Shown piece after piece: positions 25,406 through 34,471 of a stretch of DNA of 64,000 nt. How positions within the stretch are numbered: position 1 is the stretch's first letter; the number at the start of each line of letters is the position of its first letter. The notes beneath the pieces are model-generated. The model did not search any database. It had not been told where the DNA came from and was given only the letters and a program-made list of their open reading frames with translations. Position numbers and translations under genes: made by a program. The stretch is from Albibacillus kandeliae (lineage in GTDB: Bacteria; Pseudomonadota; Alphaproteobacteria; Rhodobacterales; Rhodobacteraceae), in assembly GCF_003116585.1 (NCBI RefSeq), contig NZ_QEHM01000001.1, forward strand, positions 1 through 64,000. The letters are read 5' to 3'.

Positions 25406-26395
25406 ATGTTCAACACTGAAAGACTCCGCGGCGTTCTGGCCGCGACGGCCCTCGGGCTCCTCGGCGCCACCAGCGTTCAGGCAGAAGACGTGCTGCGCGC
25501 CGTCACCGCCTTTCCGACGCCGATGTTCTGGTCGCAGGACTTTGCCAAGTTCGCCGAGGCGGTGAACGAGAAGGGCAAAGGCGTGATCCGCATCGACATC
25601 GTCGGCGGCCCCGAAGTGATCCCGCCGCCGCAGCAGATGGATGCCGTCAGCCGCGGTGTCATCGACATGCAGTATGGCCCGGCCACCTATCACCTGGGCA
25701 CCGCTCCGGAGATTGACGCGCTGGTCGGCTCGACCGTGACGCCCGAGACCTTCCGGTCCAACGGCGGCCTCGAGCTGATGCAGAAGATCTTTGGCGAGCG
25801 TTTCAACGTCCGCCTGATGGCGATGGCGCAGTCCGGCCTGCAGTTCCACGTCTGGACCGTGGACCAGCCGACCATCGGCGAAGACGGCAAGGTCGACCTC
25901 AAGGGCATGCGCCTGCGGTCGCAGCCGATCTACAATGCCTTCTTCGAGAGCATGAACGCGGTGCCCATGTCGGTGCCGGTGCCGGACGTCTACACCGGTC
26001 TCGAGCGCCATACCTTCGAGGGTATCGGCTGGCCGGTCGCGGGCGTCATGGACTTTTCGTGGGACGAGTTCCTGAAGTACCGGATCGACCCGGGCTTCTT
26101 CAACTCGGACCTCGTGGTGGTGATGAACCCGGCCAAGTACGACGGTCTGAGCGACGAGGCCAAGGCGATCCTCGACGAGGTTGCGGCCGAGTACGAGATC
26201 GGGTCGCGTGACCGCCTGGCCCAGACCACGGCAGACACCGACAAGGCGGTGCGCGAAAAGGGCATCGAGATCATCACGCTGGAAGGCGATGCGGCCAAGG
26301 CCTACCTCGACACCGCCTTTGACAGCGCATGGTCGCGGCTCAAGGCGTCGGGCAGCCCCTACTACGACGAACTGCGCGAAAAGTTCTACAAGTAA
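25406..26395 (+). CDS. TRAP transporter substrate-binding protein (DctP type)
   Basis: 329-residue periplasmic binding protein. A signal peptide ends near residue 27 (SVQA-EDVLRAV). The DctP fold shows the substrate-contacting region GMRLRSQPIYNAFFESMNAVP, with the arginine that usually binds the ligand carboxylate. ACAGGGAG lies upstream of the ATG. It heads the DctPQM set and probably imports an organic acid or opine-like carboxylate used by the two dehydrogenases upstream. Confidence 0.9.
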   Translation: MFNTERLRGVLAATALGLLGATSVQAEDVLRAVTAFPTPMFWSQDFAKFAEAVNEKGKGVIRIDIVGGPEVIPPPQQMDAVSRGVIDMQYGPATYHLGTAPEIDALVGSTVTPETFRSNGGLELMQKIFGERFNVRLMAMAQSGLQFHVWTVDQPTIGEDGKVDLKGMRLRSQPIYNAFFESMNAVPMSVPVPDVYTGLERHTFEGIGWPVAGVMDFSWDEFLKYRIDPGFFNSDLVVVMNPAKYDGLSDEAKAILDEVAAEYEIGSRDRLAQTTADTDKAVREKGIEIITLEGDAAKAYLDTAFDSAWSRLKASGSPYYDELREKFYK

Positions 26396-26487
26396 GCGGC
26401 ATCGGGGCGGTAACGTCCCGCAGATTACCCGCGGCGGGCCGCCTCATGCGGCCTGCCGTCCTGTTCCTGCTACCGGAAAAAGGCGAG

Positions 26488-26976
26488 ATGAGGATCTACG
26501 ACCGAGTCATCACCGGGCTGGCCGCGCTCGGAGCGCTCAGCCTGCTTTACATCACCTGCGCGATCGTCATCGACGTGATCCTGCGCAACACCGGCTCGGC
26601 CCCGTTCCAGTCGACCTCTGCCGTTTCGGAATACATCCTGATGTTCTCGACCATGTGCGCCGCGCCCTGGCTGGTGCGCGAGCAGGGGCACGTCACGGTC
26701 TCGGCCTTCACGGGCCAGTTGCCCCCGCATCTGCGCCGTGGCGTCGGCCTGCTGGTTCAGGCGGTGTCGGTGGTGACGCTGGCGCTGCTGGGATGGCGTG
26801 CCGGGGCACTCGCGCTGCAGAAGTTCCAGGCCGGAACGGTGGACATGCGCTCGATCAGCATCCCGAGCTGGGTGCTCTTCGCCATGCTCTGCTTTGGCCT
26901 GACCCTTTCGGCCATCGAATTCCTGCGCCAGTTGCTGCGCGGACAAGTCTACAACGGCGACGCAGGGGGCGCATGA
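26488..26976 (+). CDS. TRAP transporter small permease (DctQ type)
   Basis: 162 residues from the ATG at 26488 with AAGGCGAG just upstream. Four membrane helices and the family motif around CAIVIDVILRNTGSAPFQS and the middle loop LVREQGHVTV. Works with the large permease beginning 2 bp after its stop. The region 26396-26487 upstream has no separate gene. Confidence 0.88.
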   Translation: MRIYDRVITGLAALGALSLLYITCAIVIDVILRNTGSAPFQSTSAVSEYILMFSTMCAAPWLVREQGHVTVSAFTGQLPPHLRRGVGLLVQAVSVVTLALLGWRAGALALQKFQAGTVDMRSISIPSWVLFAMLCFGLTLSAIEFLRQLLRGQVYNGDAGGA

Positions 26977-26977
26977 C

Positions 26978-28294
26978 ATGACCTGGATTGCCGCCTCGCT
27001 GTTCCTCGTCGGAGGACTGCTGTTCCTGATGTTCCTCGGCCTGCCCGTGGCCGTGGCCTTTCTCGTGATCAACATCGCCGGTGTGATCGTCTTCATGGGC
27101 GGTCTCGTGGGCATCGACCAGCTGGTCGCCAATGCCACCGACAGCATCACCACCTTTGCGCTGGTGCCGGTGCCGCTGTTCACGCTGATGGGGGAGATCC
27201 TGTTCCACTCGGGCCTCGCGGCGCGGGTGTTTGACGCGCTCGACATGTGTTTCGGCCGGATCCGTGGGCGGTTGAGCTATCTCACCGTCGCAGGGGGCAC
27301 CATCTTTGCGACCCTCTCGGGGTCGTCGATGGCCAATACCGCCATGCTGGGATCGACGCTGATGCCCGACATGATCAAGCGGGGCTACAAGCCGCATATC
27401 ATCATGGGGCCGATCATCGCGACCGGCGCGGTCGCCATGATCATTCCGCCGTCCTCGCTCGCGGTTCTCCTCGGGTCGCTGGCCCGGATCGACGTGGGGG
27501 CGCTGCTGATCGCCGGGCTGGTGCCGGGGCTGATCCTGATGGCGATGTACGTCATCACCATCCGCATCACGCTGGCCCGCGATCCTGACGCCGCGCCGTC
27601 CTATGCGGTGGAGCGTGCGCCGCTGGGCGCCATCCTGAAGGCGCTGGCGCTGAACGTGCTGCCGATGGGTCTGGTGATCTTCTGCGTCATCGGGCTGATC
27701 CTGATGGGCTGGGCGACGCCGACCGAGTCCGCCGCCTTCGGCGTGCTGTCGGTGCTGATCCTGACTATCGTCTATCGCAAGCTGTCGCTCTCGGTCATGA
27801 CCAAGGCGATGATGGGGACGCTCAAGGTGTCGGGCATGATGCTGATGATCATCATCGGTTCCACCACCTTCTCGCAGGTGCTGGCCTTCTCCGGCGCCTC
27901 GTCGGGGCTGATCAGCTATGCGACCGGTTTCGGCCTCGGGTTCTACGCGATGCTGGCGGCGATGCTGGTGGTGCTGATCATCCTCGGGATGTTCATGGAC
28001 CAGCTCTCGATAATGATGCTGACCCTGCCGATCTTCATGCCGCTGGTGAGCGTCTATCAGTTCGACCCGATCTGGTTCGGGGTGATCATGCTGCTGGCGC
28101 TCGAGATGTCGCTGGCGACGCCGCCCTTCGGCCTGCTGCTCTTCGTGATGGCGGGGGTTGCGCCCAAGGGGACGACGCTGGGCCAGATCGCCCGCGCGGT
28201 GCTGCCCTACCTGCTGTGCACGCTGGTTCTGATCGTGCTGCTGGTGGCGGTGCCGGGGATTGCGACCTGGCTGCCTTCGGTGATGCGCAACTAG
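26978..28294 (+). CDS. TRAP transporter large permease (DctM type)
   Basis: 438-residue inner-membrane sodium/solute symport subunit with about 12 helices. Typical DctM segments include GGTIFATLSGSSMANTAMLG and the C-terminal VPGIATWLP. It follows the small permease by a single base. With the binding protein at 25406 it completes a secondary, sodium-driven importer. Confidence 0.92.
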   Translation: MTWIAASLFLVGGLLFLMFLGLPVAVAFLVINIAGVIVFMGGLVGIDQLVANATDSITTFALVPVPLFTLMGEILFHSGLAARVFDALDMCFGRIRGRLSYLTVAGGTIFATLSGSSMANTAMLGSTLMPDMIKRGYKPHIIMGPIIATGAVAMIIPPSSLAVLLGSLARIDVGALLIAGLVPGLILMAMYVITIRITLARDPDAAPSYAVERAPLGAILKALALNVLPMGLVIFCVIGLILMGWATPTESAAFGVLSVLILTIVYRKLSLSVMTKAMMGTLKVSGMMLMIIIGSTTFSQVLAFSGASSGLISYATGFGLGFYAMLAAMLVVLIILGMFMDQLSIMMLTLPIFMPLVSVYQFDPIWFGVIMLLALEMSLATPPFGLLLFVMAGVAPKGTTLGQIARAVLPYLLCTLVLIVLLVAVPGIATWLPSVMRN

Positions 28295-28298
28295 GGGG

Positions 28299-29045
28299 TC
28301 AAGCCACCGGCTGCGCCATGTGCAGCTTTTCGATGACCTCGCCGGTGCGGTGGAGGCTGCGGGCGAAAAGATCGACCGCCTCCTCCTCGCGCCGGGCGAC
28401 GGCATGGTCCGCGATCTGCCGGTGTTCGGCCATGTAGGACTGCTTGAGAAAGGCGCTGCCCGGCGCCTCCGAGAAGAACGGCCAGCGGTAGCGGTGGGTC
28501 TGCTGGTAGAGCTGATCCGAGTAGTGCAGCATGTAGTTCGACCCGCTCGCGCTGATCAGGGCGTGGTGGTAGGCCTTGTGCCGGTCTTCCAGCTCGGCCC
28601 GTTCCTCCTCGGTCGCTTCGCGGGTCAGCGCCATGGTGCGTTCGAAGGCGCGGGTGAGCGCCAGCATCGAGCCCAGCACCTCGGCCTCCCAGTCGTCGCC
28701 GCCGCGCCGGATCGAGCGGCGCAGACCTTCGCAGTCGATCAGCATGCGGGTCTCGATGGCGTCCCACATTTCCTCCATCGAGAAGGTGGCGACGCGGAAC
28801 CCGCGCGAGGCGAAGTTGTCGACCAGTTGCTCGCTCTGCAGCCGGTTCAGTGCCTCGCGCAGCGGTGTGAAGCTGAGGCCGTAGCGTTCCTTGAGGCCCT
28901 GCAGGCGCAGGGGGGTGCCCGGGCGCAGATGGCCCTTGAGGATATCCGAGCGGATGCACTGGTAGGCGTGCTGGCCGAGCGTCCCTTCGGTGGGGCGTTT
29001 CGGGGCCGGTGGCGGCATGTCGCCCTGCTGCTTGGGTTTGGCCAA
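28299..29045 (-). CDS. GntR/FCD-family transcriptional regulator
   Basis: 248 residues. Winged helix-turn-helix at about residues 25-85 (GLKERYGLSFTPLREALNRL), then an FCD ligand domain with metal-binding aspartate and histidines. It converges on the TRAP operon and is its likely regulator. A palindrome 15 bp upstream of its start (29060-29071) resembles those before the dehydrogenase operon and the TRAP operon, which suggests one circuit with autoregulation. Confidence 0.88.
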   Translation of the reverse strand: MAKPKQQGDMPPPAPKRPTEGTLGQHAYQCIRSDILKGHLRPGTPLRLQGLKERYGLSFTPLREALNRLQSEQLVDNFASRGFRVATFSMEEMWDAIETRMLIDCEGLRRSIRRGGDDWEAEVLGSMLALTRAFERTMALTREATEEERAELEDRHKAYHHALISASGSNYMLHYSDQLYQQTHRYRWPFFSEAPGSAFLKQSYMAEHRQIADHAVARREEEAVDLFARSLHRTGEVIEKLHMAQPVA

Positions 29046-29059
29046 AGAGATTACTCCGC

Positions 29060-29071
29060 AATTTCGAAAAT
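29060..29071. promoter_or_regulatory. Candidate GntR operator, copy 3
   Basis: AATTTCGAAAAT, the same palindrome as at 25259-25270 with a single mismatch, located just before the GntR start codon, where binding would block its own transcription. Confidence 0.5.
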
Positions 29072-29176
29072 CTTAGTCGTCTTCGCGATGGGGAGGAACC
29101 GGAACCTGCGAAAAATCTGCATTCCCCCGCGGTTCACGGGGTGGGCGTGGCCTTTGCGCCCAAGCGGATTGCAGGC

Positions 29177-31162
29177 CTAGCGCCAGAGGTGCGAGGCGCT
29201 GGCGAAGAGGCCCTGCAGCTTGGAGAGCGTCCGGTTGGCGAGCCCGGGATGCGGGATGCGGCCGGTGGCGAGACATTCGACGATGACCTCGACGGGGCAG
29301 GGGTGCCCGTTTTTGGGATCGCGGTAGCGCGGGTAGTCGATCAGCGCGGCGTGGACCAGTCCGGCGAGGGAGGGGCGGGCGGTGCGGCGCGGGGGGATCG
29401 GGCCGAGATCGTCGGTTAGGCCCCAGCCGGCGTAGAAGGGGGCGCCGAGCGTCGTCACCCTGACCCCGCGCAACAACGCCTCGAACCCGAGCAGCGAGGT
29501 CATGGTCCAGACCTCGTCCACCGCGCCCAGCAGGGTGGCGGGGTCTGCCGCAGTCAGCACCATGTCGGCAGCCCCGGCCCCGGTAGCACCGGTCCGCAGC
29601 CCGGCCTCGACGTCGGGGTGGGGTTTGTAGAGGATCACCGCATCGGGGCGGGCCGCCCGCACGGTTTCGAGCAGGGCCTCGTTGGTCCGGACCGTGCCTG
29701 CGCCGGTCAGGATCGACTGGTCGTCTTCCACCTGGCCGGGGACCAGTACGCGGTGGCCCTGCGGCAGGTCGGGCGGCGTGCCGCCGAGGTTGTACTTGCT
29801 GAGGCCCTTGTCGGTAAGCGAACGGATCAGGCGCTCGGCTCGGCGTTCCTGTGCCGCTGTCAGCGTTGCGCGCCGGGTGATCAACTCTTCGAGGCGGCTG
29901 GGGCCGGTCGGATCGTAGTAGATGCCGATGTCGTCGGTCACCAGCGAGAGGGGCGGCACCAGTTCCGCCCCGAGCCCGCGCGAGCGCAGGAAACCGTCCT
30001 CGACCCGCGTCGCGCCGGCGTGGTCGCCGGTGGCCTTGCCGGCCCAGACCATGCGGGGCCGCCCGGTGGCATCGGCCTTGGCGTTGTCGTCGGTGAAGAT
30101 CACCCGTTTCTGCTGGCCGAACATCTGTTGCAGCGCGGGGCGTTTCCACAGGCGCATGCCGCTGGCGACCCAGCCGCGATGATCCTCGCGCCATGCGCGC
30201 GCCTCGGCCTCCATCGTGTCGAGCGCGTCTTCCAGCTCGCACAGGCGGTCGCAGTAGGGGTCGTACCAGACCGGGTAGAGCATCATCGCGGCGGCGAAGA
30301 GCTGGGGCCGGGTCAGGCGACGTTCGCGGCGCGGCACCGGGTCCTCGTCCTGGGTAAGGCCCCAGCCGGCGTAGAAGGGCTGGCCGAAGACGCGGGGCCG
30401 GTGACCGGCGAGGATGGCCTCGAAGCCGAACTGCGAGGAGAGCGTGTAGACCGCGACGGCGCCCTCAAGCAGGGTCCAGGGGCTGACGGGGTCGTCGTAG
30501 AGGGTCACGCGGCGGTTGGCATCCTCCGGTCCGTAATAGCCGGGCCGGAAACCTGCGCGCGTTTCGGGGTGGGTCTTGATCAGGATCCGCGCGCCGGGGT
30601 TTTCCTCCTGCGCAAAGACCAGCATCTCGCGGAAGCGGGCGTCGTCTCCCCGGCTGGCGAGCACGGAAGCATCGCCGCGGGTCTGGTCGACGACCAGAAC
30701 GTAGCCGGGTTCGGGCACCGGGGTGGCGGGATCAAAGCCGCTGTACTTGCTCAGGTGGGCCTCCTGCATCCGCGCGATGGCGTCGCGCGCACGGTCGAGC
30801 AGCGCGGTGTCGTCCAGCGGGGCGGTGGCGAGCAGGGTTTCGAGGTCGGAGGGCACGGAGGCGTCGAAATGCACCCCGCGCCGGTCGAGGTGCAGCCCGA
30901 TGGGCGGCTCACCGGCACGGCCGGGGTGGAGCGAGCGCAGGAAGGCATCCTCGACCCGCAGCACCGGCGCGTTGCGTTTCTCGGCGACGGAGAGGCCCCG
31001 GTGCGCCGTCGGGCTGTTGCCCCAGACGCCGACCATGTCGCCGGGACCGGGGAGGCCGAGCCGCAGGCGGTAGCCGGAGAGTTGCAGGATGCGGCGCACC
31101 CGGCGCTGGGTCAGGAACCCGCCGTTGTAAACGAAAAGCCGGGAGCTCTCGCCCCCGGCCAT
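29177..31162 (-). CDS. kpsC: Capsular polysaccharide Kdo transferase KpsC
   Basis: 661 residues from the ATG at 31162; a TTG at 31183 would add seven residues and lies only 5 bp from the preceding stop. Two tandem capsule-synthesis (KpsC-type) domains are visible, each with a paired pattern: LRVEDAFLRSLHPG and later TRVEDGFLRSRGLG, each followed by ALSKYSGFDP or GLSKYNLGG, and FGQPFYAGWGLTQDEDPVPR or LGAPFYAGWGLTDDLGPIPP. KpsC adds the alternating beta-linked Kdo residues of the lipid-linked capsule primer at the inner face of the inner membrane. Clustered with kpsS and an export lipoprotein. Confidence 0.88.
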   Translation of the reverse strand: MAGGESSRLFVYNGGFLTQRRVRRILQLSGYRLRLGLPGPGDMVGVWGNSPTAHRGLSVAEKRNAPVLRVEDAFLRSLHPGRAGEPPIGLHLDRRGVHFDASVPSDLETLLATAPLDDTALLDRARDAIARMQEAHLSKYSGFDPATPVPEPGYVLVVDQTRGDASVLASRGDDARFREMLVFAQEENPGARILIKTHPETRAGFRPGYYGPEDANRRVTLYDDPVSPWTLLEGAVAVYTLSSQFGFEAILAGHRPRVFGQPFYAGWGLTQDEDPVPRRERRLTRPQLFAAAMMLYPVWYDPYCDRLCELEDALDTMEAEARAWREDHRGWVASGMRLWKRPALQQMFGQQKRVIFTDDNAKADATGRPRMVWAGKATGDHAGATRVEDGFLRSRGLGAELVPPLSLVTDDIGIYYDPTGPSRLEELITRRATLTAAQERRAERLIRSLTDKGLSKYNLGGTPPDLPQGHRVLVPGQVEDDQSILTGAGTVRTNEALLETVRAARPDAVILYKPHPDVEAGLRTGATGAGAADMVLTAADPATLLGAVDEVWTMTSLLGFEALLRGVRVTTLGAPFYAGWGLTDDLGPIPPRRTARPSLAGLVHAALIDYPRYRDPKNGHPCPVEVIVECLATGRIPHPGLANRTLSKLQGLFASASHLWR

Positions 31163-31187
31163 ATCGTTTTCCGCGCCGCGCAACGGA

Positions 31188-32318
31188 TCAGTTGGTCAGG
31201 CTGTCGATGCTGGCAATCGGCGTGACCGCGCCCAGCAGCAGCGAGATCGTCTTGGACCACTGCGCATAGGGCGCTTCGGTCACGTAGAGGGTGTCGCCGT
31301 CCCGGATCACGAAGTCACGGGCAAGGAACAGGCCGTTGGGTTCCTTCAGGTTCAGCACGTAGATCATGCGCTGTGCACCCTGCAGGTCACCCCGGCCCAG
31401 CACCTGGTTGGCGATCTCGGCGGGTTCGTTGCGCATGACGAAGACGCCCGTCGGGTCGGAGGTGGTGGAGACAAGGCCGCCGACCTGCGCGATGGCTTCG
31501 AGCGCGGAGAGGTCCTGGGACTCGAAGGGCACGCGGGCCTGCTTGCTGGTGGCGCCGAGGGCGGTGAACGAGCGAGTATCGGTCTCGACGAGGATGCGGT
31601 CCCCGGCACGGAGCGCGATGTCGAGCGAGGGGTTGTCGTAGAGGTCCTGGAACCAGATCTTGCCGCGCTGGCTGCCCCGGATCACCGTGATCTCGGCGAT
31701 CTCGGGCTCAATGGTGACACCGCCCGCCTTGGCCAGCATGGCCGAGAGCGTACGGGTGGGGCGCTCGATCGGGTAGACGCCCTGTGCGCCCACGGAGCCG
31801 ACGAGCGACACGGTCGAGCCGTCACCGGCGACGCGCCGCACCTCGACCTGCGGGTCGGGGGTCTGTTCCTCGAGCTGCGAGGTGATGATCTCGCGCAGCT
31901 GGTTCGGGGTGTTGCCAGAGGCTTTGACGCGGCCCGCATAGGGCACGAAGATGAAGCCGGAGCTATCGACCTGCACTTCCTCAAGCGGGGTGGAGTTGCC
32001 GGTGCGTCCGGTCAGCAGCCCGTCATCGACGTTTTCCCAGATGGTCAGGCCAAGAATGTCGCCCGGCCGGATGACATCGGAAGTCAGCTGCGCGGCGCCG
32101 GTGAAGTCGCTGGAAAACCCGAGGGCAGGAACGACGGCAGTGGCCCGCGTCACCCGGTCGTTGACCGTGACGATGAAGGAGTCGCCTTCGCGCTGGACCG
32201 AACCGGCGTAGATCTGGCGCTTGTTCGGCCCGACCTGAGGCAAGCCGCAGCCCGCCAACAGCGCGATGACTGTCAGCGTCACGACGGACTTCGCCCATCG
32301 GTTTTCTTGGAAAATCAC
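31188..32318 (-). CDS. Capsular polysaccharide export lipoprotein (Wza/KpsD type)
   Basis: 376 residues from the GTG at 32318, preceded by GAGGAG about 8 bp away. An N-terminal lipobox (LLAGC, lipidated Cys at residue 24) is followed by a poly-export domain (IRPGDILGLTIWENVD, then SGFIFVPYAGRVKASGNT) and SLBB repeats (VSLVGSVGAQGVYPIERPTR). It should form the outer-membrane channel for capsule. It lies between kpsS and kpsC on the same strand. The inner-membrane exporter genes (kpsM, kpsT, kpsE) are not in this window. Confidence 0.88.
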   Translation of the reverse strand: MIFQENRWAKSVVTLTVIALLAGCGLPQVGPNKRQIYAGSVQREGDSFIVTVNDRVTRATAVVPALGFSSDFTGAAQLTSDVIRPGDILGLTIWENVDDGLLTGRTGNSTPLEEVQVDSSGFIFVPYAGRVKASGNTPNQLREIITSQLEEQTPDPQVEVRRVAGDGSTVSLVGSVGAQGVYPIERPTRTLSAMLAKAGGVTIEPEIAEITVIRGSQRGKIWFQDLYDNPSLDIALRAGDRILVETDTRSFTALGATSKQARVPFESQDLSALEAIAQVGGLVSTTSDPTGVFVMRNEPAEIANQVLGRGDLQGAQRMIYVLNLKEPNGLFLARDFVIRDGDTLYVTEAPYAQWSKTISLLLGAVTPIASIDSLTN

Positions 32319-32413
32319 TGCCCGGTCTCCTCGACCTGTTTTTCTGCCTCGGTGTTTTTCCGGTATCCCTATCGGATTCCTGAGAAAAAAGCTAGAGGCC
32401 GGGCTGGAGGCGG

Positions 32414-33709
32414 TCAGTTCACCACGCGCAACTGTTGCCGCGGCGCCGCTGTGCCGGATTTCAGCGCATCGTAGGGATCTTCGGGCGAGAGCATCATGTC
32501 GACCACGAGGCGCAGGAGCTGGCGCCGCCCGCGCGAGGAGTAGTAGCCGCCGGGCACCTGGCTGGTTTCCAGCAGGTAGCGGCGATAGTCCTTGTAGGCC
32601 CGCATGTCGGGGCGACCGGCGCCGCGGAAGAAATCGGCGAGCGGCTGGGTCGAGACGAACTCGGGCTTGTCGTAGACCGCGCGGCCGAAGACCTTGAGCG
32701 GGATGCCACGCCACAGCACCTGCTGGCCGGCGGTGGAGTTCACTGTGACCGCGCTGCGGGCGTCGTTCAGAAGCTGCGCGAGCTTGCCGCCACGGACGTA
32801 GTGCACTCGGCCCTCGAGCCCGTGTTGGCGGGCGAGGCGGCGCGCCTCTCGGCGCAGGGCGACACGGCCGTTCTCCAGCGGGTGGGCCTTGATGACTAGG
32901 TGGTGGTGCTGCGGCGCGCCCGTGGCAAAGCCCTCGAACACCACCGAGAGGAAGTCGGTCATGCGCGAGAAGGGCGAGTGCTGCTGGAACGAGCTGTCGT
33001 GTTCGAGCTGCAGCAGGGCGAGGTGATAGGGAAAGCCGCCGTTGCGGATGCGCCGGGTCGCGAAGCGCCGCTCGATCCCGTGGAACGGCATCAGGAGCAG
33101 GCGCTGGAGGTAAAGCTGGAACTCGCGCGTCACCGGGAGCTCCCGGTGGGCGCGGAAATTGCGGAAACGCCCGTTCCGGAACATGACGAACCAGTGGTAG
33201 AGCGCGCCGTAGAAGACGTGCTGGCGCATGTCGCCCCAGTGCGACGGGGGCAGGGGCGCCTCCAGATCGGACTGCGCCAGCGCCTCCTGCATGTCGGCGA
33301 TGCTCATGTCCATGAGCCGCGAATTGCCGTTCGAGCCGTCGCGCTCGTAGGTGATCCAGTAGGGGCGCATGTAGCCTTCTTCGAAGACATGCACGCGCAG
33401 ACCCAGACGGCGGGCGGCGGCGACGGCCTCGGCGTGGATCGGTCGGGTGTCGCCGTAGAGGACGATGTCACTTACCCGGCGCTCGGCAACGATGGTTTCG
33501 AAGGTGGCGGCCCAGTTCTCCGGGCTGCCGGTATAGGGGATGAAGCTTGCCCGGTCGGGCCAGAAGGCGCGGTCGCCCGCGTTGAACCCCACGCGCCAGA
33601 CCTCGGCTCCGGCGGCCCGCAGCATCCGCCCCAGGGACTGGAAGAAGGGCCCGTGCGGCCCCTGCAGGAACAGGTAGACAGGCTGACTGTTGGCGGTCGC
33701 GTTCATCAT
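32414..33709 (-). CDS. kpsS: Capsular polysaccharide Kdo transferase KpsS
   Basis: 431 residues. Conserved KpsS features: FLQGPHGPFFQSLGRMLRAAG at the N-terminus, DIVLYGDTRPIH, VHVFEEGYMRPYWITYE, then VIKAHPLENGR and VTVNSTAGQQVLWRGIPLKV. KpsS transfers the first Kdo to phosphatidylglycerol, and KpsC extends it. It is first in the minus-strand capsule cluster. Two ATG codons in tandem start the gene; the first is used here. Confidence 0.9.
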   Translation of the reverse strand: MMNATANSQPVYLFLQGPHGPFFQSLGRMLRAAGAEVWRVGFNAGDRAFWPDRASFIPYTGSPENWAATFETIVAERRVSDIVLYGDTRPIHAEAVAAARRLGLRVHVFEEGYMRPYWITYERDGSNGNSRLMDMSIADMQEALAQSDLEAPLPPSHWGDMRQHVFYGALYHWFVMFRNGRFRNFRAHRELPVTREFQLYLQRLLLMPFHGIERRFATRRIRNGGFPYHLALLQLEHDSSFQQHSPFSRMTDFLSVVFEGFATGAPQHHHLVIKAHPLENGRVALRREARRLARQHGLEGRVHYVRGGKLAQLLNDARSAVTVNSTAGQQVLWRGIPLKVFGRAVYDKPEFVSTQPLADFFRGAGRPDMRAYKDYRRYLLETSQVPGGYYSSRGRRQLLRLVVDMMLSPEDPYDALKSGTAAPRQQLRVVN

Positions 33710-33874
33710 TTCTGCTCGGGTTTGCTCGGTTTGCCCGGGATTGTTTCCCGGATCTGTACTGCCGTTCTAGGGCGAAACTATGACCCGAGAGTGGAAATGA
33801 CGCAATATCTGGGGCTTGCGGCGAAACCGCCCCGGGACTAACTCAGAGAGGAAGCCAGGTCAGGAGCCAGACCC
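33710..33874. promoter_or_regulatory. Divergent intergenic region, kpsS / ribE
   Basis: 165 bp with no gene. It contains the hairpin CCCGGGA-TTGT-TTCCCGG near 33734-33751 close to the kpsS start. There is no FMN riboswitch fold that I can recognise upstream of the riboflavin synthase gene. Confidence 0.4.
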
Positions 33875-34471
33875 ATGTTCACCGGGATCATCACCGACAT
33901 CGGCACCGTTCGCGCGGTCGAGAAGCAGGGCGACCTGCGCGCGCGCATCGCCACGTCCTATGACACCGCCAAGATCGATATCGGCGCCTCCATCGCCAGC
34001 GACGGGGTCTGCCTTACCGTGGTCGACCTCGGGCCCGACTGGTACGATGTCCAGATCAGCGCCGAGACGGTGTCGAAGACCAACATCGGCGCCAATGGCT
34101 GGGCCCCGGGCCAGAAGGTCAACCTGGAACGCGCGCTGAAGGTCGGGGACGAACTGGGCGGGCATATCGTTTCGGGCCATGTCGACGGCGTGGCCGAGGT
34201 GATCGACATCCGCGACGAGGGCGACAGCTCGCGCTTTGTCTTCCGGGCTCCCGAGCATCTGGCGCGGTTCATCGCGCCCAAGGGCTCGGTGGCGCTGAAC
34301 GGCACCTCGCTGACGGTCAATGACGTGGAGGGGCGCGATTTCGGTGTGAACATCATCCCGCATACCAAGGAAGTGACCACCTGGGGTGCGGTGAAGGTGG
34401 GCGACCGGATCAACCTGGAGATCGACACGCTGGCGCGCTACGTCGCCCGGCTGCAGGAGGTGATGGCATGA
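33875..34471 (+). CDS. ribE: Riboflavin synthase alpha subunit
   Basis: 198 residues. Begins with the diagnostic MFTGIITDIGTVRAVEK and has two lumazine-binding barrel repeats, each with a conserved GxSLTV-like segment (SDGVCLTVVDL and LNGTSLTVNDV) and the GGHIVSGHVDG motif near residue 92. Converts two 6,7-dimethyl-8-ribityllumazine molecules to riboflavin in the cytoplasm. The stop overlaps the following small gene by 4 bp. Confidence 0.95.
   Translation: MFTGIITDIGTVRAVEKQGDLRARIATSYDTAKIDIGASIASDGVCLTVVDLGPDWYDVQISAETVSKTNIGANGWAPGQKVNLERALKVGDELGGHIVSGHVDGVAEVIDIRDEGDSSRFVFRAPEHLARFIAPKGSVALNGTSLTVNDVEGRDFGVNIIPHTKEVTTWGAVKVGDRINLEIDTLARYVARLQEVMA

Noticed and set aside
33797-33841. 14-codon ATG frame (MTQYLGLAAKPPRD) upstream of ribE
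   Set aside because: It has a fair ribosome site, but no codon run or pairing scheme suggests a leader-peptide attenuator, and frames of this length are expected by chance.
33710-33874. Possible FMN riboswitch before riboflavin synthase
   Set aside because: I could not find the conserved RFN helices and loop sequences; the region is too short for the full element.
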